Assembly (NCBI GenBank): GCA_903843305.1
Contig: CAIMPI010000030.1
Span: forward strand, 62,001-126,000
Direction: 5' to 3'
DNA: 64,000 nucleotides
From: an uncultured Chlorobiaceae bacterium
Lineage (GTDB): Bacteria; Bacteroidota; Chlorobiia; Chlorobiales; Chlorobiaceae
The notes under the pieces were generated by a model, which was given only the letters and a program-made list of their open reading frames with translations, was not told the DNA's origin and searched no databases. Below, piece by piece: positions 7,404 through 16,742 of this stretch (position 1 is its first letter; the number at the start of each line of letters is the position of its first letter). A program made the position numbers and the translations under genes.

Positions 7404-8978
7404 ATGGGTATAGTGATAAACCTGTTTTTAATTGTTGTGGCTTCACTGTTTTTTTTTGTAGCCGGTTTTTTTGTTGGTCGTTATTTTCTTGAACGGATCG
7501 GCACAACAAAGGTACTTGAAGCCGAAGAACGTGCAGTGCAAATTGTCCAGGAGGCCCAGAAAGAGGCTAACGAGTATAAAGAACTCAAGGTCAGTGAAGT
7601 AAACCAGGAGTGGAAAAAGAAGCGTCGGGAGTTTGACCAGGAAGTACTTATCAAAAACAACAAGTACACCCAACTGCAGAAGCAGATACAGCAGAAAGAG
7701 GCACAACTGAAAAAACAGAGTCAGGATGTCAAGGATACTGAACGCAAGCTTCAGGATCAGCGTAAAGAAATCGACCAGATCACCGACTCGGTCAAGCTTC
7801 GCTCTGTAGAACTTGAACGGATTATTGTAGAGCAGAACCAGCGGCTTGAAAGCATCAGCAACCTTCAGGCAGAAGAAGCGAGGCAGATGCTGATTGACAA
7901 CATGGTTACAAAGGCACGCGAGGAAGCCACTGAGACCATTCACCAAATTCATGAAGAAGCTGAGCAGAAAGCTGGTCGATTGGCCGAGAAAACCCTCCTG
8001 ACGGCGATTCAGCGTATCTCTTTCGAGCAGACAACCGAAAATGCGCTTTCCGTTGTTCATATCCAGAGCGATGAGCTTAAGGGTCGTATTATCGGGCGTG
8101 AAGGCCGCAATATCAAAGCTTTTGAAAATGCAACAGGAGTCGATATTATTGTTGACGATACGCCAGAAGTAGTCATTCTATCATGTTTTGACCCATTGCG
8201 TCGCGAGCTTGCCAAGCTTACTCTTCAAAAACTTCTTGTTGATGGAATTATTCATCCTGTAGCTATTGAGAAAGCGTATGGAGATGCGAAAAAAGAGATT
8301 GATGACGTCATCGTAAGTGCCGGTGAAGAAGCGCTTTCTTCGCTGCAGATTACCGATATGCCCGCTGAAGTAATCCCGCTTATCGGTAAAATGAAATTTT
8401 ATACAGTTTATGGCCAGAACCTGCTGCAGCACAGCCGTGAAGTTGCCATGCTTTCAGGTCTTATGGCTGCCGAGCTCAAGCTGGATGCCCGCCTTGCCAA
8501 ACGTGCAGGTCTATTGCATGATATCGGACTGGTGCTGCCGGAAAGCGATGATCCCCATGCAGTAACTGGAATGACTTTTATGAAAAAATTCAATGAATCG
8601 CCCTTGGTACTCAATTCCATTGCCGCTCATCATGGTGATGTTGATAAAGAGTCACCCCTCGCCGATCTTGTTGAAGCAGCTAACACTATTTCGCTCTCAC
8701 GGCCCGGTGCCCGTGGTGCTGTAACGGCCGATGGCAACGTCAAACGTCTTGAAAGCCTTGAAGAGATTGCAAAAGGATTTCCAGGTGTTCTGAAAACCTA
8801 CGCATTGCAGGCTGGGAGGGAGATCAGGGTAATTGTTGAAGGCGATAATGTCAGTGATTCACAAGCTGATGTACTGGCCCATGATATCGCCCACAAAATC
8901 GAATCAGAAGCGCAGTATCCCGGACAGATAAAGGTCTCCATTATTCGCGAAAAACGTTCGATAGCTTATGCAAAATAA
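7404..8978 (+). CDS. rny: Ribonuclease Y
   Basis: Membrane-anchored endoribonuclease that starts mRNA decay. I place the start at ATG 7404 because GGAGG sits 8 nt upstream and the protein then opens with a membrane helix (residues 2-25). That gives 524 residues, the normal size; longer frames run into the 6S RNA. Domains in order: anchor, coiled coil (about 30-190, rich in Glu/Lys/Gln), KH domain (IIGREGRNIKAFENATG, about 230), and an HD phosphohydrolase domain with the metal-binding pair in LLHDIG near residue 371. It is convergent with hisB. Confidence 0.96.
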   Translation: MGIVINLFLIVVASLFFFVAGFFVGRYFLERIGTTKVLEAEERAVQIVQEAQKEANEYKELKVSEVNQEWKKKRREFDQEVLIKNNKYTQLQKQIQQKEAQLKKQSQDVKDTERKLQDQRKEIDQITDSVKLRSVELERIIVEQNQRLESISNLQAEEARQMLIDNMVTKAREEATETIHQIHEEAEQKAGRLAEKTLLTAIQRISFEQTTENALSVVHIQSDELKGRIIGREGRNIKAFENATGVDIIVDDTPEVVILSCFDPLRRELAKLTLQKLLVDGIIHPVAIEKAYGDAKKEIDDVIVSAGEEALSSLQITDMPAEVIPLIGKMKFYTVYGQNLLQHSREVAMLSGLMAAELKLDARLAKRAGLLHDIGLVLPESDDPHAVTGMTFMKKFNESPLVLNSIAAHHGDVDKESPLADLVEAANTISLSRPGARGAVTADGNVKRLESLEEIAKGFPGVLKTYALQAGREIRVIVEGDNVSDSQADVLAHDIAHKIESEAQYPGQIKVSIIREKRSIAYAK

Positions 8979-8998
8979 GTCTCGCCTTTCTTGAGCCG

Positions 8999-9023
8999 AA
9001 GGGAAAGCTTAAAGCTTTCCCTT
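8999..9023. terminator. Perfect inverted repeat between rny and hisB
   Basis: Twelve-base arms (8999-9010 and 9012-9023) around one A form a perfect palindrome that covers the last codons and stop of hisB and lies 20 nt after rny. It may end or stabilise both convergent transcripts, but no T-run follows on either strand. Confidence 0.4.
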
Positions 9024-9611
9024 GGTGGAGGGAATTTCCGTGCCATTTATAGCTACAGCAGCCTTTAAGGCATAAGCAAAAGACTTGAACAGAGCTTCTA
9101 TCTTGTGGTGCGTATTCTCTCCTTCAAGAATGGAGAGGTGGATATTGGCTTGCAAGGTACCGGAAAGCGACAGAAAGAAATGCTCCACCATTTCAGTTGA
9201 AAATCCCTGAATAACCGGTCTCCTGAACTCCGCATTGAAAACACAATAACTTCTACCCCCCAAGTCAAGTGCGCAACGCGCCAGTGATTCATCCATAGGA
9301 ATAATTGCCCATCCGTAACGCTGAATACCTCGTTTGTCACCAAGAGCCTTAGCTATAGCACTGCCGAGAACGAGAGCAACGTCTTCAACCGAATGATGAT
9401 CATCAACCTCAAGGTCACCCCTGCACTCCAGTACAAGGTCAAAACCTGAATGTTTGCTGAAATTGGTCAGCATGTGGTCAAGAAACACCACTCCCGAGTT
9501 AATGGCACTCTTTCCCGTTCCGTCAAGCGTTATGGTTACAGTAATATCAGTCTCTTTAGTGGTTCTGCTGACTGTTGCGGTACGGGCTGTTGTGTAGACT
9601 TCTTTTGACAT
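9009..9611 (-). CDS. hisB: Imidazoleglycerol-phosphate dehydratase
   Basis: Dehydrates imidazole glycerol phosphate to imidazole acetol phosphate in histidine synthesis. The 200-residue monofunctional form has the paired metal-binding histidine motifs: FLDHML near 44, DDHHSVED near 70, and MVEHFF and [10 protein letters not shown] in the C-terminal half. It has no HisB-type phosphatase domain, as usual outside enterobacteria. It starts 7 nt after the DUF2905 gene on the same strand, so the two are probably co-transcribed. No other his genes are in the window. Confidence 0.97.
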   Translation of the reverse strand: MSKEVYTTARTATVSRTTKETDITVTITLDGTGKSAINSGVVFLDHMLTNFSKHSGFDLVLECRGDLEVDDHHSVEDVALVLGSAIAKALGDKRGIQRYGWAIIPMDESLARCALDLGGRSYCVFNAEFRRPVIQGFSTEMVEHFFLSLSGTLQANIHLSILEGENTHHKIEALFKSFAYALKAAVAINGTEIPSTKGKL

Positions 9612-9618
9612 AGATCGT

Positions 9619-9861
9619 TTAGCGAATAAATTTGTTAATAAGATAAAGAATCAGACTGAGCAGTATGGAGAGCAGCACTGAAGTACCAATTGGAAAATAA
9701 AACCTGAAATTTTCCTTCTCAATCCTGATATCGAAAGGAAGATGGCCGAACCAGTTGAGCCAGTGCCATAATCCCGTTTTGTCAAAAGCAATAAGGAGCA
9801 AGCCGATAATAGCCATAAACAAGCCAGCCAGGAGAATTATTTTCCCAGCATCTGAAAACAC
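9619..9861 (-). CDS. DUF2905 small membrane protein
   Basis: An 80-residue protein with two membrane helices (about 7-25 and 58-76) around a short loop containing [19 protein letters not shown]. This loop, and the FYFPIGTS before the second helix, are typical of DUF2905 proteins. The start codon is GTG at 9861. It precedes hisB by 7 nt and is divergent from secG. The function of the family is unknown. Confidence 0.8.
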   Translation of the reverse strand: MFSDAGKIILLAGLFMAIIGLLLIAFDKTGLWHWLNWFGHLPFDIRIEKENFRFYFPIGTSVLLSILLSLILYLINKFIR

Positions 9862-9952
9862 GGTTTGGATATTTTTTAAAAGTTGCTAAATTAAGGCCAT
9901 CTTTTCATTTGACAAGATACGGATATTTGCGAATTTATTAAAGCGGCAGGAA

Positions 9953-10303
9953 ATGCATGTTTTCATAGTAATTGTAGGTTTGCTTGCATCGATTCTGCTG
10001 ATAGGCGTTATTTTGTTGCAGAGTCCAAAAAGTGGAAGCGGTCTGACCGGTGGGATGGCAAGCCTTGGTACTGTTCAGACTCTTGGTGTAAGGCGGACTG
10101 GTGACTTTTTAAGCAAGACAACAGCAATTCTGGCAGCTATTGTTATGCTTCTTTGTTTTATAGCCCAGTTTACTCTTCCCGGCAAAGAATCCTCAAAGGC
10201 ATCGTCGGAAAGCATTCTTCAGCATAATGTTCCACAACTGCCCGCAGTTCCAGGTAAAACCGTGCCTTCCGCGCCGTTGACGCCAGCACTGCCCGCAAAA
10301 TAA
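9953..10303 (+). CDS. secG: Preprotein translocase subunit SecG
   Basis: Small auxiliary subunit of the SecYEG channel in the inner membrane. The first helix (residues 2-20, [20 protein letters not shown]) is followed by the SecG signature [14 protein letters not shown] and a second helix (about 62-79). A low-complexity Ser/Pro/Ala tail ends the 116-residue protein. AGGAA lies just upstream of the ATG at 9953. The tRNA-Lys gene begins 7 nt after the stop. Confidence 0.95.
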   Translation: MHVFIVIVGLLASILLIGVILLQSPKSGSGLTGGMASLGTVQTLGVRRTGDFLSKTTAILAAIVMLLCFIAQFTLPGKESSKASSESILQHNVPQLPAVPGKTVPSAPLTPALPAK

Positions 10304-10310
10304 TTACTCT

Positions 10311-10386
10311 GCACCCGTGGCTCAATCGGTAGAGCAACTGACTCTTAATCAGTGGGTTGGAGGTTCGAGTCCTCCCGGGTGCACCA
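10311..10386 (+). tRNA. tRNA-Lys (CTT), CCA encoded
   Basis: Acceptor GCACCCG pairs fully with CGGGTGC, anticodon loop CTCTTAA gives CTT, and T-loop is TTCGAGT. The 3' CCA is in the DNA at 10384-10386, unlike in the Pro/Arg/His/Glu cluster. Confidence 0.96.
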
Positions 10387-10391
10387 GCAAG

Positions 10392-10426
10392 ACCCGCAAC
10401 TTCTCCAGACGAGGTTGCGGGTTTTT
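10392..10426 (+). terminator. Intrinsic terminator after secG-tRNA-Lys
   Basis: ACCCGCAAC (10392-10400) pairs with GTTGCGGGT (10414-10422) around a 13-nt loop, and the right arm runs into five T. It closes the secG-tRNA-Lys unit. Confidence 0.85.
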
Positions 10427-10507
10427 GCTTCTGACTCCTGCCTTTTTTTTGTATCGTGTCATGGAGAGTTTTTTTGTAACTATTTTAAAAAATAAACAGT
10501 TATAAAA

Positions 10508-11833
10508 TTGTTCAAAATTATCGATCGTTACATTCTCAAATCGCATATTGGGCCTTTCATTTTTGCATTTGTTACTCTCATTTTTGTACTGATACTTCAA
10601 TTCTTTTCTACTTTTGCTGACCGCTTTATCGGCAAGGGTATTGGATTTTCCTTTATTGTCGAACTCATTATGCTCCAGTCTGCATGGATGGTGGGACTGG
10701 CCGCGCCCATGGCGGTGCTTGTTTCTGTCGTTATGGCATTCGGCTCTCTGACTACTACCTCGGAAATGACTATTTTCAGGGCATCCGGTATATCTCTCTA
10801 CCGGCTTATGATCCCTGTTCTTCTTGCCGCTCTTATTCTGTCAGCGCTTGTCGAAAGGTTTAATAATGTTGTGCTTCCCCAAGCCAACTATCAGGCGAAA
10901 TCAATGATGGTCGATATCGCCAAATCGAAACCAGCCTTCGGATTAACCGAAAACGCTTTTTCAACTCTTGTGGATGGCTATTCCATCTTCATTCGTAAAT
11001 CTGATGATCGTTTAAAAGAGCTTCACGATATTGTCATTTATGATGTTACCAGGCCAGATTACAGTTCAATGGTGACTGCTGAAAAAGGACGCATTGATTT
11101 TACCGCTGATTATCAGTATCTCATTATGACGCTCTATAACGGCGAGATTTACCAGATACATCAACCGGACCACAAAAGTGTTCGCAGCATGACCTTCAGT
11201 AAACAACGTTTTGCTTTTGAGTCATCAGTTTCCGGTTTTTCACGCTCTTCAGGCAACAGGATGCGTTCAGGTGATAACGAACTTTCAGCAAACGAACTGC
11301 ATCTTATTGGCAACGAATTCAAGAAAAGGATTTTGGCATCAGAAAAACGTATCTGTATACCTCTTGAAAATATGGAGAAGCGTTTGATGCAAAACCACTC
11401 CGTTTTTTCAGGAACGTTGTCCATGGTCTCTGATTCGTCCAAGGCGATAACCAAAGCTGCGAGTTATGTTGACCGTCAACTTGCCCAACTTAATAGCGAA
11501 CTCACAAGCATTACATCTAACCAGAGCATGTACAACCGATACATGGCTGCCTATCATAAAAAATACGCACTTTCTCTCGCCTGTTTTGTCTTTGTTCTGG
11601 TCGGTGCTCCTCTTGGCGTTCTTGCTCGACGTGGCGGTTTCGGGGTGGGTGGGGGAATATCCCTTCTTTTTTTCGTTTTCTACTGGATGATCATGATTAC
11701 TGGCGAAAAAATTGCCGAACGAGGCCTGCTCGATCCCATGCTTTCAATGTGGCTGGCCAATATCGTGATGGCCTGTATTGGCATTGGGCTTGTTATCAGT
11801 CTGACTGGTGCGGTCTTCAATACATCACGATAA
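10508..11833 (+). CDS. LptF/LptG family permease
   Basis: Inner-membrane permease of the lipopolysaccharide exporter (YjgP/YjgQ family). The 441-residue protein has the family layout: an N-terminal block of three helices (about 15-35, 55-75, 100-120), a soluble periplasmic domain with ALVERFNNVVLPQANY at its start, and a C-terminal block of three helices. GVLARRGGFGVGGGISLLFF near 378 is typical. The start is TTG at 10508; no ATG fits the conserved N-terminus. The sequence does not separate LptF from LptG. No lptB, lptC or lptA is adjacent. Confidence 0.88.
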   Translation: MFKIIDRYILKSHIGPFIFAFVTLIFVLILQFFSTFADRFIGKGIGFSFIVELIMLQSAWMVGLAAPMAVLVSVVMAFGSLTTTSEMTIFRASGISLYRLMIPVLLAALILSALVERFNNVVLPQANYQAKSMMVDIAKSKPAFGLTENAFSTLVDGYSIFIRKSDDRLKELHDIVIYDVTRPDYSSMVTAEKGRIDFTADYQYLIMTLYNGEIYQIHQPDHKSVRSMTFSKQRFAFESSVSGFSRSSGNRMRSGDNELSANELHLIGNEFKKRILASEKRICIPLENMEKRLMQNHSVFSGTLSMVSDSSKAITKAASYVDRQLAQLNSELTSITSNQSMYNRYMAAYHKKYALSLACFVFVLVGAPLGVLARRGGFGVGGGISLLFFVFYWMIMITGEKIAERGLLDPMLSMWLANIVMACIGIGLVISLTGAVFNTSR

Positions 11834-11857
11834 CGTGACTCATTGAATCGGTAAACA

Positions 11858-12250
11858 TCAGATGCAGTTCTTTTCTTCTCCTTTTTTCTTATGTCCGCAG
11901 CAGAGCGTTTTTTTTACTCCCTTTTCGTCAAGACAGACAAAGGTGATATTAGTACTGAATGCCAGAATTCTTTCCCCGGTCTCAATACTTTTTTTGTAGA
12001 CACGCACAGTGTACTCAATAGAAGTATTTCCGATTCTGCTTTTTTCCGTTACAAAACATAGGATGGAACCTCCCCGTATGCTTTTTTTGAATTCTACCTT
12101 ATCCAAACCAACAGTAACAAAGTTACATCCCGGATAATCCAGAGATACCGTGATATAGCTGATCTCATCAATCCATTTCAAAAGGTTTCCGCCAAAGAGA
12201 AAACCGTAATGATTAAGATGCTCCGGCAAAACAAGCTTATACGTTTCCAT
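11858..12250 (-). CDS. Acyl-CoA thioesterase, hotdog fold (YciA/BfiT-like)
   Basis: A 130-residue single hotdog-fold protein expected to hydrolyse acyl-CoA in the cytosol. It shows the family pattern: [22 protein letters not shown] (residues 8-29, with the N-x-x-G-x-x-x-G-G turn), then [18 protein letters not shown] and TRVYKKS-like strands. A Cys/Lys-rich tail ([13 protein letters not shown]) follows the fold. It is convergent with the LptF/G gene, with 24 nt between stops. Chain-length preference is not predictable. Confidence 0.85.
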   Translation of the reverse strand: METYKLVLPEHLNHYGFLFGGNLLKWIDEISYITVSLDYPGCNFVTVGLDKVEFKKSIRGGSILCFVTEKSRIGNTSIEYTVRVYKKSIETGERILAFSTNITFVCLDEKGVKKTLCCGHKKKGEEKNCI

Positions 12251-12496
12251 ATCAAAAAAATGTAGGTTGGTGAAGGCATTATCTTCAGCAATTTATGGAT
12301 AAAAAGCCCTAACCAAAAACTTGGGTTTGGATGAAGATGAGGTCCTTATACGTTTCTCACACAACGCGATTAAAGCAGGTTGTGTTGCTTCATCTTCGTT
12401 TTTGTTGAAAGATCTTCTGCGTTGCATGAACTCAATCTTTTTCTTTACTTTCGATGTAACATAGATTTTTTTCGACAATATATAAACAATAGGACT

Positions 12497-13030
12497 ATGC
12501 CCGAAGAAACGAAAAGTGGGAGTTGCTGTTCGGGTGAAAAAGGTAATGGATATTCAGTCTCTGAAAAAAGGCTCGGCTGGCATGAGTACTTCATGAATGT
12601 CGCTCATCTTATTTCGCGCCGGGCGACCTGTACTCGGGCTCATATCGGCGCGGTCATCGTCAGGGAGAACAGTATTCTTTCGACTGGGTATAACGGTGCG
12701 CCATCCGGCCTCCCTCACTGTAACGACAGTAATTGCCTTATTTACCAGAGCAAACATCCTGATGGGACAGTCGAAGAGAACTGTGTCAACACGATTCATG
12801 CTGAAATCAATGCTATCGCGCAGGCGGCAAAACATGGTGTTTCAATCAAGGATTCCGATATCTATATTACTGCGAGTCCCTGTATTCATTGTCTTAAGGT
12901 GCTCATTAACGTAGGTATCAAAACTATCTACTACGATAAACCCTATAAAATAGAGCATATCGATGAACTTCTCAGGCTTTCCGGTATTCGGCTGGTACAG
13001 GTAAATTTAGCCAGTAACCTGAAGGAGTGA
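12497..13030 (+). CDS. dCMP deaminase
   Basis: Zinc-dependent deaminase making dUMP from dCMP for thymidylate synthesis. Starting at ATG 12497 gives 177 residues. The zinc site is complete: H101-A-E103 and P128-C129-x-x-C132. A second Cys/His cluster ([10 protein letters not shown], 71-80) matches the extra insertion of ComEB-type dCMP deaminases. A frame open further upstream would extend it into AT-rich DNA without a ribosome site and is rejected. The stop lies 2 nt before the ribD ATG, so the two deaminase-fold genes are coupled. Confidence 0.9.
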   Translation: MPEETKSGSCCSGEKGNGYSVSEKRLGWHEYFMNVAHLISRRATCTRAHIGAVIVRENSILSTGYNGAPSGLPHCNDSNCLIYQSKHPDGTVEENCVNTIHAEINAIAQAAKHGVSIKDSDIYITASPCIHCLKVLINVGIKTIYYDKPYKIEHIDELLRLSGIRLVQVNLASNLKE

Positions 13031-13032
13031 CC

Positions 13033-14157
13033 ATGTTGCACTGCGATGATGCCTTTTTTATGACGCACTGTCTTGAACTTGCCTTGCAGGGTGCGGGCAC
13101 TGTGAGCCCGAACCCCATGGTGGGCTCGGTTATCGTTTACAACGGCGAAATTATAGGGGAAGGCTATCATCAGAAGTTTGGTGCTCCTCACGCAGAAGTC
13201 CATGCCATTTCGTCGGTACCCGACGAACAACTACTCCACGATGCAACACTTTATGTCAATCTGGAGCCTTGCGCCCATTTTGGCAAAACTCCTCCATGTA
13301 GCGATCTTATAATTCAGAAAGGTATTCCTCGCGTTGTTATCGGGTGCCGCGATCCCCATGTTGAGGTCGCTGGAAAAGGCATTGCCAAGCTTAAGGCAGC
13401 CGGAATCACTGTTACAGAGGGTGTGCTCGAAGCAGAGTGTATAAAATGTAATGAGGCTTTTATCAAAAGCCACACTCAAGGACTGCCCTTTGTCACCATA
13501 AAACTGGCCCAAACCCTTGATGGTAAAATTGCAACCTCACTTGGTGCATCCCACTGGATTACCGGGGAAGAGGCAAGAAAAGAGGTGCACCGTCTCCGGA
13601 GTACTCATGATGCCGTTCTTATCGGTGAAGCCTCTGTACGTGCAGACGATTCTCAACTTACCGTCAGGCATTGTTCAGGGCGTAATCCTCTTCGTGTGGT
13701 TCTTGACCGTCGACTGAGTTTGCCTTTAGATGCAAAAATTTTCAATACTGATGCGCCGACCATCGTCTTTGCATCAACTGCGTGGGGACGATTGCCTAAA
13801 ATTGCGCTGTTACGGGAAAAAGGGGTGACGGTGTTGTTTGTTAATGAACATGCAGGAGAGCTTGATCTTCGTCATGTGCTTTTGGAGCTGCATAAGCGGG
13901 ACGTACTCTCAGTGATGGTCGAAGGGGGTAGCCGGTTGTCAGCGTCATTTGTTCGTGCCAGGCTTGTCGATAAAATCACTATGTTTATCGCCCCGAAACT
14001 CTTTGGAGGGGACGCTCTGAGTTCCTTTGCGCCTCTCGGTATCAGCATGCCCGATCAGGCAGTGAATCTGCGCTTCGAGCCACCCCAGTTTTTCGGGAGT
14101 GATGTGCTGCTGCAGGCTTATATTGAAAATCGAAGCAGAATAGATGAATCAAGGTGA
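13033..14157 (+). CDS. ribD: Bifunctional riboflavin deaminase/reductase RibD
   Basis: Carries out two successive cytosolic steps of riboflavin synthesis, pyrimidine deamination and side-chain reduction. The N-terminal deaminase domain has the zinc motif H53-A-E55 and [11 protein letters not shown] near 80-91. The reductase domain begins near 150 ([15 protein letters not shown]) and contains [14 protein letters not shown] chose ATG 13033, with AAGGAG 5 nt upstream; a GTG at 13027 is the alternative. It is 374 residues. ribE lies 2 kb downstream on the same strand, separated by unrelated genes. Confidence 0.95.
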   Translation: MLHCDDAFFMTHCLELALQGAGTVSPNPMVGSVIVYNGEIIGEGYHQKFGAPHAEVHAISSVPDEQLLHDATLYVNLEPCAHFGKTPPCSDLIIQKGIPRVVIGCRDPHVEVAGKGIAKLKAAGITVTEGVLEAECIKCNEAFIKSHTQGLPFVTIKLAQTLDGKIATSLGASHWITGEEARKEVHRLRSTHDAVLIGEASVRADDSQLTVRHCSGRNPLRVVLDRRLSLPLDAKIFNTDAPTIVFASTAWGRLPKIALLREKGVTVLFVNEHAGELDLRHVLLELHKRDVLSVMVEGGSRLSASFVRARLVDKITMFIAPKLFGGDALSSFAPLGISMPDQAVNLRFEPPQFFGSDVLLQAYIENRSRIDESR

Positions 14158-14215
14158 GGGAGAAAGCAAACATGGTTTTATGATGGGGAAAAAATATACA
14201 AAAAGAAGGTTGTCT

Positions 14216-14632
14216 ATGATTGAGCGTTTAACCAATAACAGTGACCTTGGGAAGTTGCTTCTGCGGGTTTCAGTGGGTACCCTGATGCTTTTTCATGGAG
14301 TAAACAAAATTCAGCACGGGTATGGTTTTGTAGAGTCTATGCTGCTCAAGGCCAAGTTTCCGGGGTATTTCTCACATGGAATTCTTGTCGGTGAGCTTCT
14401 TGCACCCCTGCTTATGGTGACAGGTATCTATACACGCCCAGCGGCTCTTATACAAGCCTTCGTCATGGTTATGGCAATCTACCTTGTTCATTCGAGAGAG
14501 CTTTTTTCTTTGTCGCAACAGGGTGGATATGCTCTTGAGCTGCAGGCACTTTATCTGTTTGGTTCACTCGCAGTTTTCTTTTTGGGAGCAGGCCGTTTCA
14601 GTTTTTCCCGTGGTTGTGACCCGTGGAACTGA
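14216..14632 (+). CDS. DoxX family membrane protein
   Basis: A 138-residue integral membrane protein with four predicted helices. It shows the DoxX pattern: [19 protein letters not shown] near the N-terminus, then [21 protein letters not shown] chose ATG 14216, preceded by AGAAGG; a longer frame from 14144 overlaps ribD and adds a charged leader lacking in the family. DoxX proteins are linked to thiosulfate/quinone chemistry or redox homeostasis in some bacteria, but this one cannot be assigned a substrate. The stop is 10 nt before the ABC ATPase gene. Confidence 0.8.
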   Translation: MIERLTNNSDLGKLLLRVSVGTLMLFHGVNKIQHGYGFVESMLLKAKFPGYFSHGILVGELLAPLLMVTGIYTRPAALIQAFVMVMAIYLVHSRELFSLSQQGGYALELQALYLFGSLAVFFLGAGRFSFSRGCDPWN

Positions 14633-14642
14633 GAGCTCGCTG

Positions 14643-15431
14643 ATGAAACAGGATATTGTTGATCTTCGTAATGTTACGGTTTTTCGTGGGACTACATGTG
14701 TTTTCAGGAATCTCTCCCTCGTTGTTCAGGATGGGTGCAATACGGTAATTCTCGGGCCGAACGGGTCAGGCAAGACTACCCTGATGCAGCTTTTTTCCTG
14801 CGACCTTTATCCCGTTGCCGAACCGGGGAGTCATGTAAAGATTTTCGGCAAAGAGCGCTGGAATGTCTGGGACCTTCGTACATGTCTTGGTATTGTTTCT
14901 CTCGATCTCCAGCATGATTATCTCCCCCATTCCAAGGGAATTAATGTTATATTATCGGGCATTTACTCCAGTATTAATACTTGGCAGCATCAAGAGTTTA
15001 GTTGCGTTGATTTTGAAAAAGCCGATGCCATTATGGAAATGCTTGGTATCGCTGCACTCAAAAACCGGGCATTCGGTACTATGTCAACCGGACAGCAGCG
15101 ACGTTTTCTTCTGGGCAGGACATTGATTAATGATCCTGGTGCTCTGTTGCTGGATGAGCCTACCAGTGGTCTTGATCTCAAGGCTTCATTCCAGTATATG
15201 GAAATGCTGCGCTTGTTGATGAGATCGGGGAAAACTGTTTTGCTGGTCACCCATCATCTTCATGAGATTCCTCCTGAAATTGAGAGGGTAGTGCTTATAA
15301 AAGAGGGTCGAATAGTGAGTGATGGGAAAAAAGCTGATGTGTTGACTTCCGAATCCCTTTCTAATCTTTTTGATTACCATTTGCAGGTAGTTGCAGTAAA
15401 TGGCTATTATCAGGTGTTACCTTCAGCATGA
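14643..15431 (+). CDS. ABC transporter ATP-binding protein
   Basis: A 262-residue cytosolic ATPase subunit with a complete nucleotide-binding domain: Walker A GPNGSGKTT (38-46), signature STGQQRR near 147, Walker B LLLDEPTSGLD near 167, and switch His in LVTHH. ATG 14643 gives the normal domain start; a frame open from 14484 reads through the DoxX gene. No permease or binding protein is adjacent, so the substrate is unknown. The closest overall look is to metal or molybdate importer ATPases of the ModF type. Confidence 0.87.
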   Translation: MKQDIVDLRNVTVFRGTTCVFRNLSLVVQDGCNTVILGPNGSGKTTLMQLFSCDLYPVAEPGSHVKIFGKERWNVWDLRTCLGIVSLDLQHDYLPHSKGINVILSGIYSSINTWQHQEFSCVDFEKADAIMEMLGIAALKNRAFGTMSTGQQRRFLLGRTLINDPGALLLDEPTSGLDLKASFQYMEMLRLLMRSGKTVLLVTHHLHEIPPEIERVVLIKEGRIVSDGKKADVLTSESLSNLFDYHLQVVAVNGYYQVLPSA

Positions 15432-15555
15432 GGTTATATAAAATTGGACAGTAAGCGAAGCTTTTTTTGCTGAACGTATTTGATAAGACTTGTGTTGCAG
15501 TTCTGTTGTATAGGCTTTTGATCTGGATAATTTTTTTAATCTTAGACAACTTTTT

Positions 15556-16065
15556 ATGGCACAGATCACATTGAAGGGAAATCCTTTTGAAACTGTCGGG
15601 ACTCTTCCCGCCAAAAGCTCCGAAGCTCCTTTTTTCTGTCTGGTGAAAACTGACCTTTCCGAAGCTGGTCCTGCCGACTTTGCAGGGAAAAGACTTGTGC
15701 TTAATATATTTCCAAGCCTTGATACACCTGTCTGCGCAGCTTCGGTCAGACGCTTCAACCAGGAAGTTTCAGCCCTCGATGGCACTGTCGTGCTCTGCAT
15801 CTCTGCTGATCTGCCTTTTGCGCACAGTCGCTTCTGCGAGACTGAAGGATTGAAAAATGTTGTTTCCCTCTCTGTGTTTCGCTCTCCCGAGTTCGGTATC
15901 AATTATGGAGTTACCATTGCAAATGGCCCACTCAAAGGACTTCTTTCCCGTGCCATTGTTATCATTGATGCTGACGGAATCGTGCGCTACACCGAACAGG
16001 TACCGGAAATAGTGGAGGAACCAGACTACAGCGCGGCCCTTAAGGCTCTCAAAGCTATCGTATAA
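15556..16065 (+). CDS. tpx: Thiol peroxidase
   Basis: Atypical 2-Cys peroxiredoxin that reduces peroxides with thioredoxin. The 169-residue protein keeps the peroxidatic cysteine in SLDTPVC (C60) and the resolving cysteine in SRFCETEG (C94), almost exactly where the Escherichia coli protein has them (61 and 95). [10 protein letters not shown] at the N-terminus is also typical. In an anaerobic phototroph it would serve oxidative-stress defence. ribE follows after 20 nt. Confidence 0.96.
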   Translation: MAQITLKGNPFETVGTLPAKSSEAPFFCLVKTDLSEAGPADFAGKRLVLNIFPSLDTPVCAASVRRFNQEVSALDGTVVLCISADLPFAHSRFCETEGLKNVVSLSVFRSPEFGINYGVTIANGPLKGLLSRAIVIIDADGIVRYTEQVPEIVEEPDYSAALKALKAIV

Positions 16066-16085
16066 CCGAAGAAATCAGCCACAGC

Positions 16086-16742
16086 ATGTTTACCGGAATT
16101 ATCAAAGACGTTGGCCGGGTGAGGGGAGTAACACGGCGGCAGGGTGGTTTGCGACTCAGGGTGCAGTACAGCAGCACTGAAGCGTTCAGCAATCTCTCTG
16201 TCGATGAGAGCGTCAGTATCAACGGTGCCTGCCAGACCGTTGTTGCTCTCGGTGAGGGGTGGTTTGAGGTCGATACTGTTGAGGAGACGCTCTCTAAAAC
16301 AACGCTCGGTACTCTTCATAACGGAGCGCTTGTGAACCTTGAGCGGGCAGTTCGTCCCCTTGATCGTCTCGGCGGCCATTTTGTGCTGGGCCATGTTGAT
16401 TGTGCGGCAACCGTGCGGGAGGTCAGAGAGCTTGGTTTGAGCCGCGAACTCTGGATAGCCTTTCCAGACGACTTCAGCTCCATGATCGTCTCTGCCGGTT
16501 CGATAACGATTGATGGGATCAGCCTGACCGTTGCAAAGCTTGACGTCCAGCTTTTTGCCGTCGCCGTTATTCCCTTTACCTTTGCCCATACTACCATCAA
16601 CGAGCTCAAAGCAGGAAGCAGAGTGAATCTCGAATTCGATATACTCGGCAAGTATGTTGCTCGTCAACTTGGAAGGGCCTCTTCTTCAATCCAAGAGGAT
16701 GCACGGATCAATGAAGCCTGGCTTCAGGAAAACGGGTTTTAA
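16086..16742 (+). CDS. ribE: Riboflavin synthase alpha chain
   Basis: Dismutates two 6,7-dimethyl-8-ribityllumazine molecules to riboflavin. The 218-residue protein has the diagnostic N-terminus [10 protein letters not shown] and the two repeated lumazine-binding barrels, the first with SINGACQTV near 57 and the second with TIDGISLTV near 141. [10 protein letters not shown] marks the join. Its stop overlaps the rarA start (TAATG), so the pair is translationally coupled. The symbol ribC is used in some genomes. Confidence 0.96.
   Translation: MFTGIIKDVGRVRGVTRRQGGLRLRVQYSSTEAFSNLSVDESVSINGACQTVVALGEGWFEVDTVEETLSKTTLGTLHNGALVNLERAVRPLDRLGGHFVLGHVDCAATVREVRELGLSRELWIAFPDDFSSMIVSAGSITIDGISLTVAKLDVQLFAVAVIPFTFAHTTINELKAGSRVNLEFDILGKYVARQLGRASSSIQEDARINEAWLQENGF

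Noticed and set aside
12293-12478. 61-codon basic reading frame on the reverse strand
   Set aside because: No recognisable motif, and it is a low-complexity Lys/Ser stretch in an AT-rich spacer. It cannot be told from chance.
16026-16667. 213-codon frame antisense to ribE
   Set aside because: It mirrors a strongly conserved riboflavin synthase gene and its translation has no fold signature. It is a codon-bias shadow.
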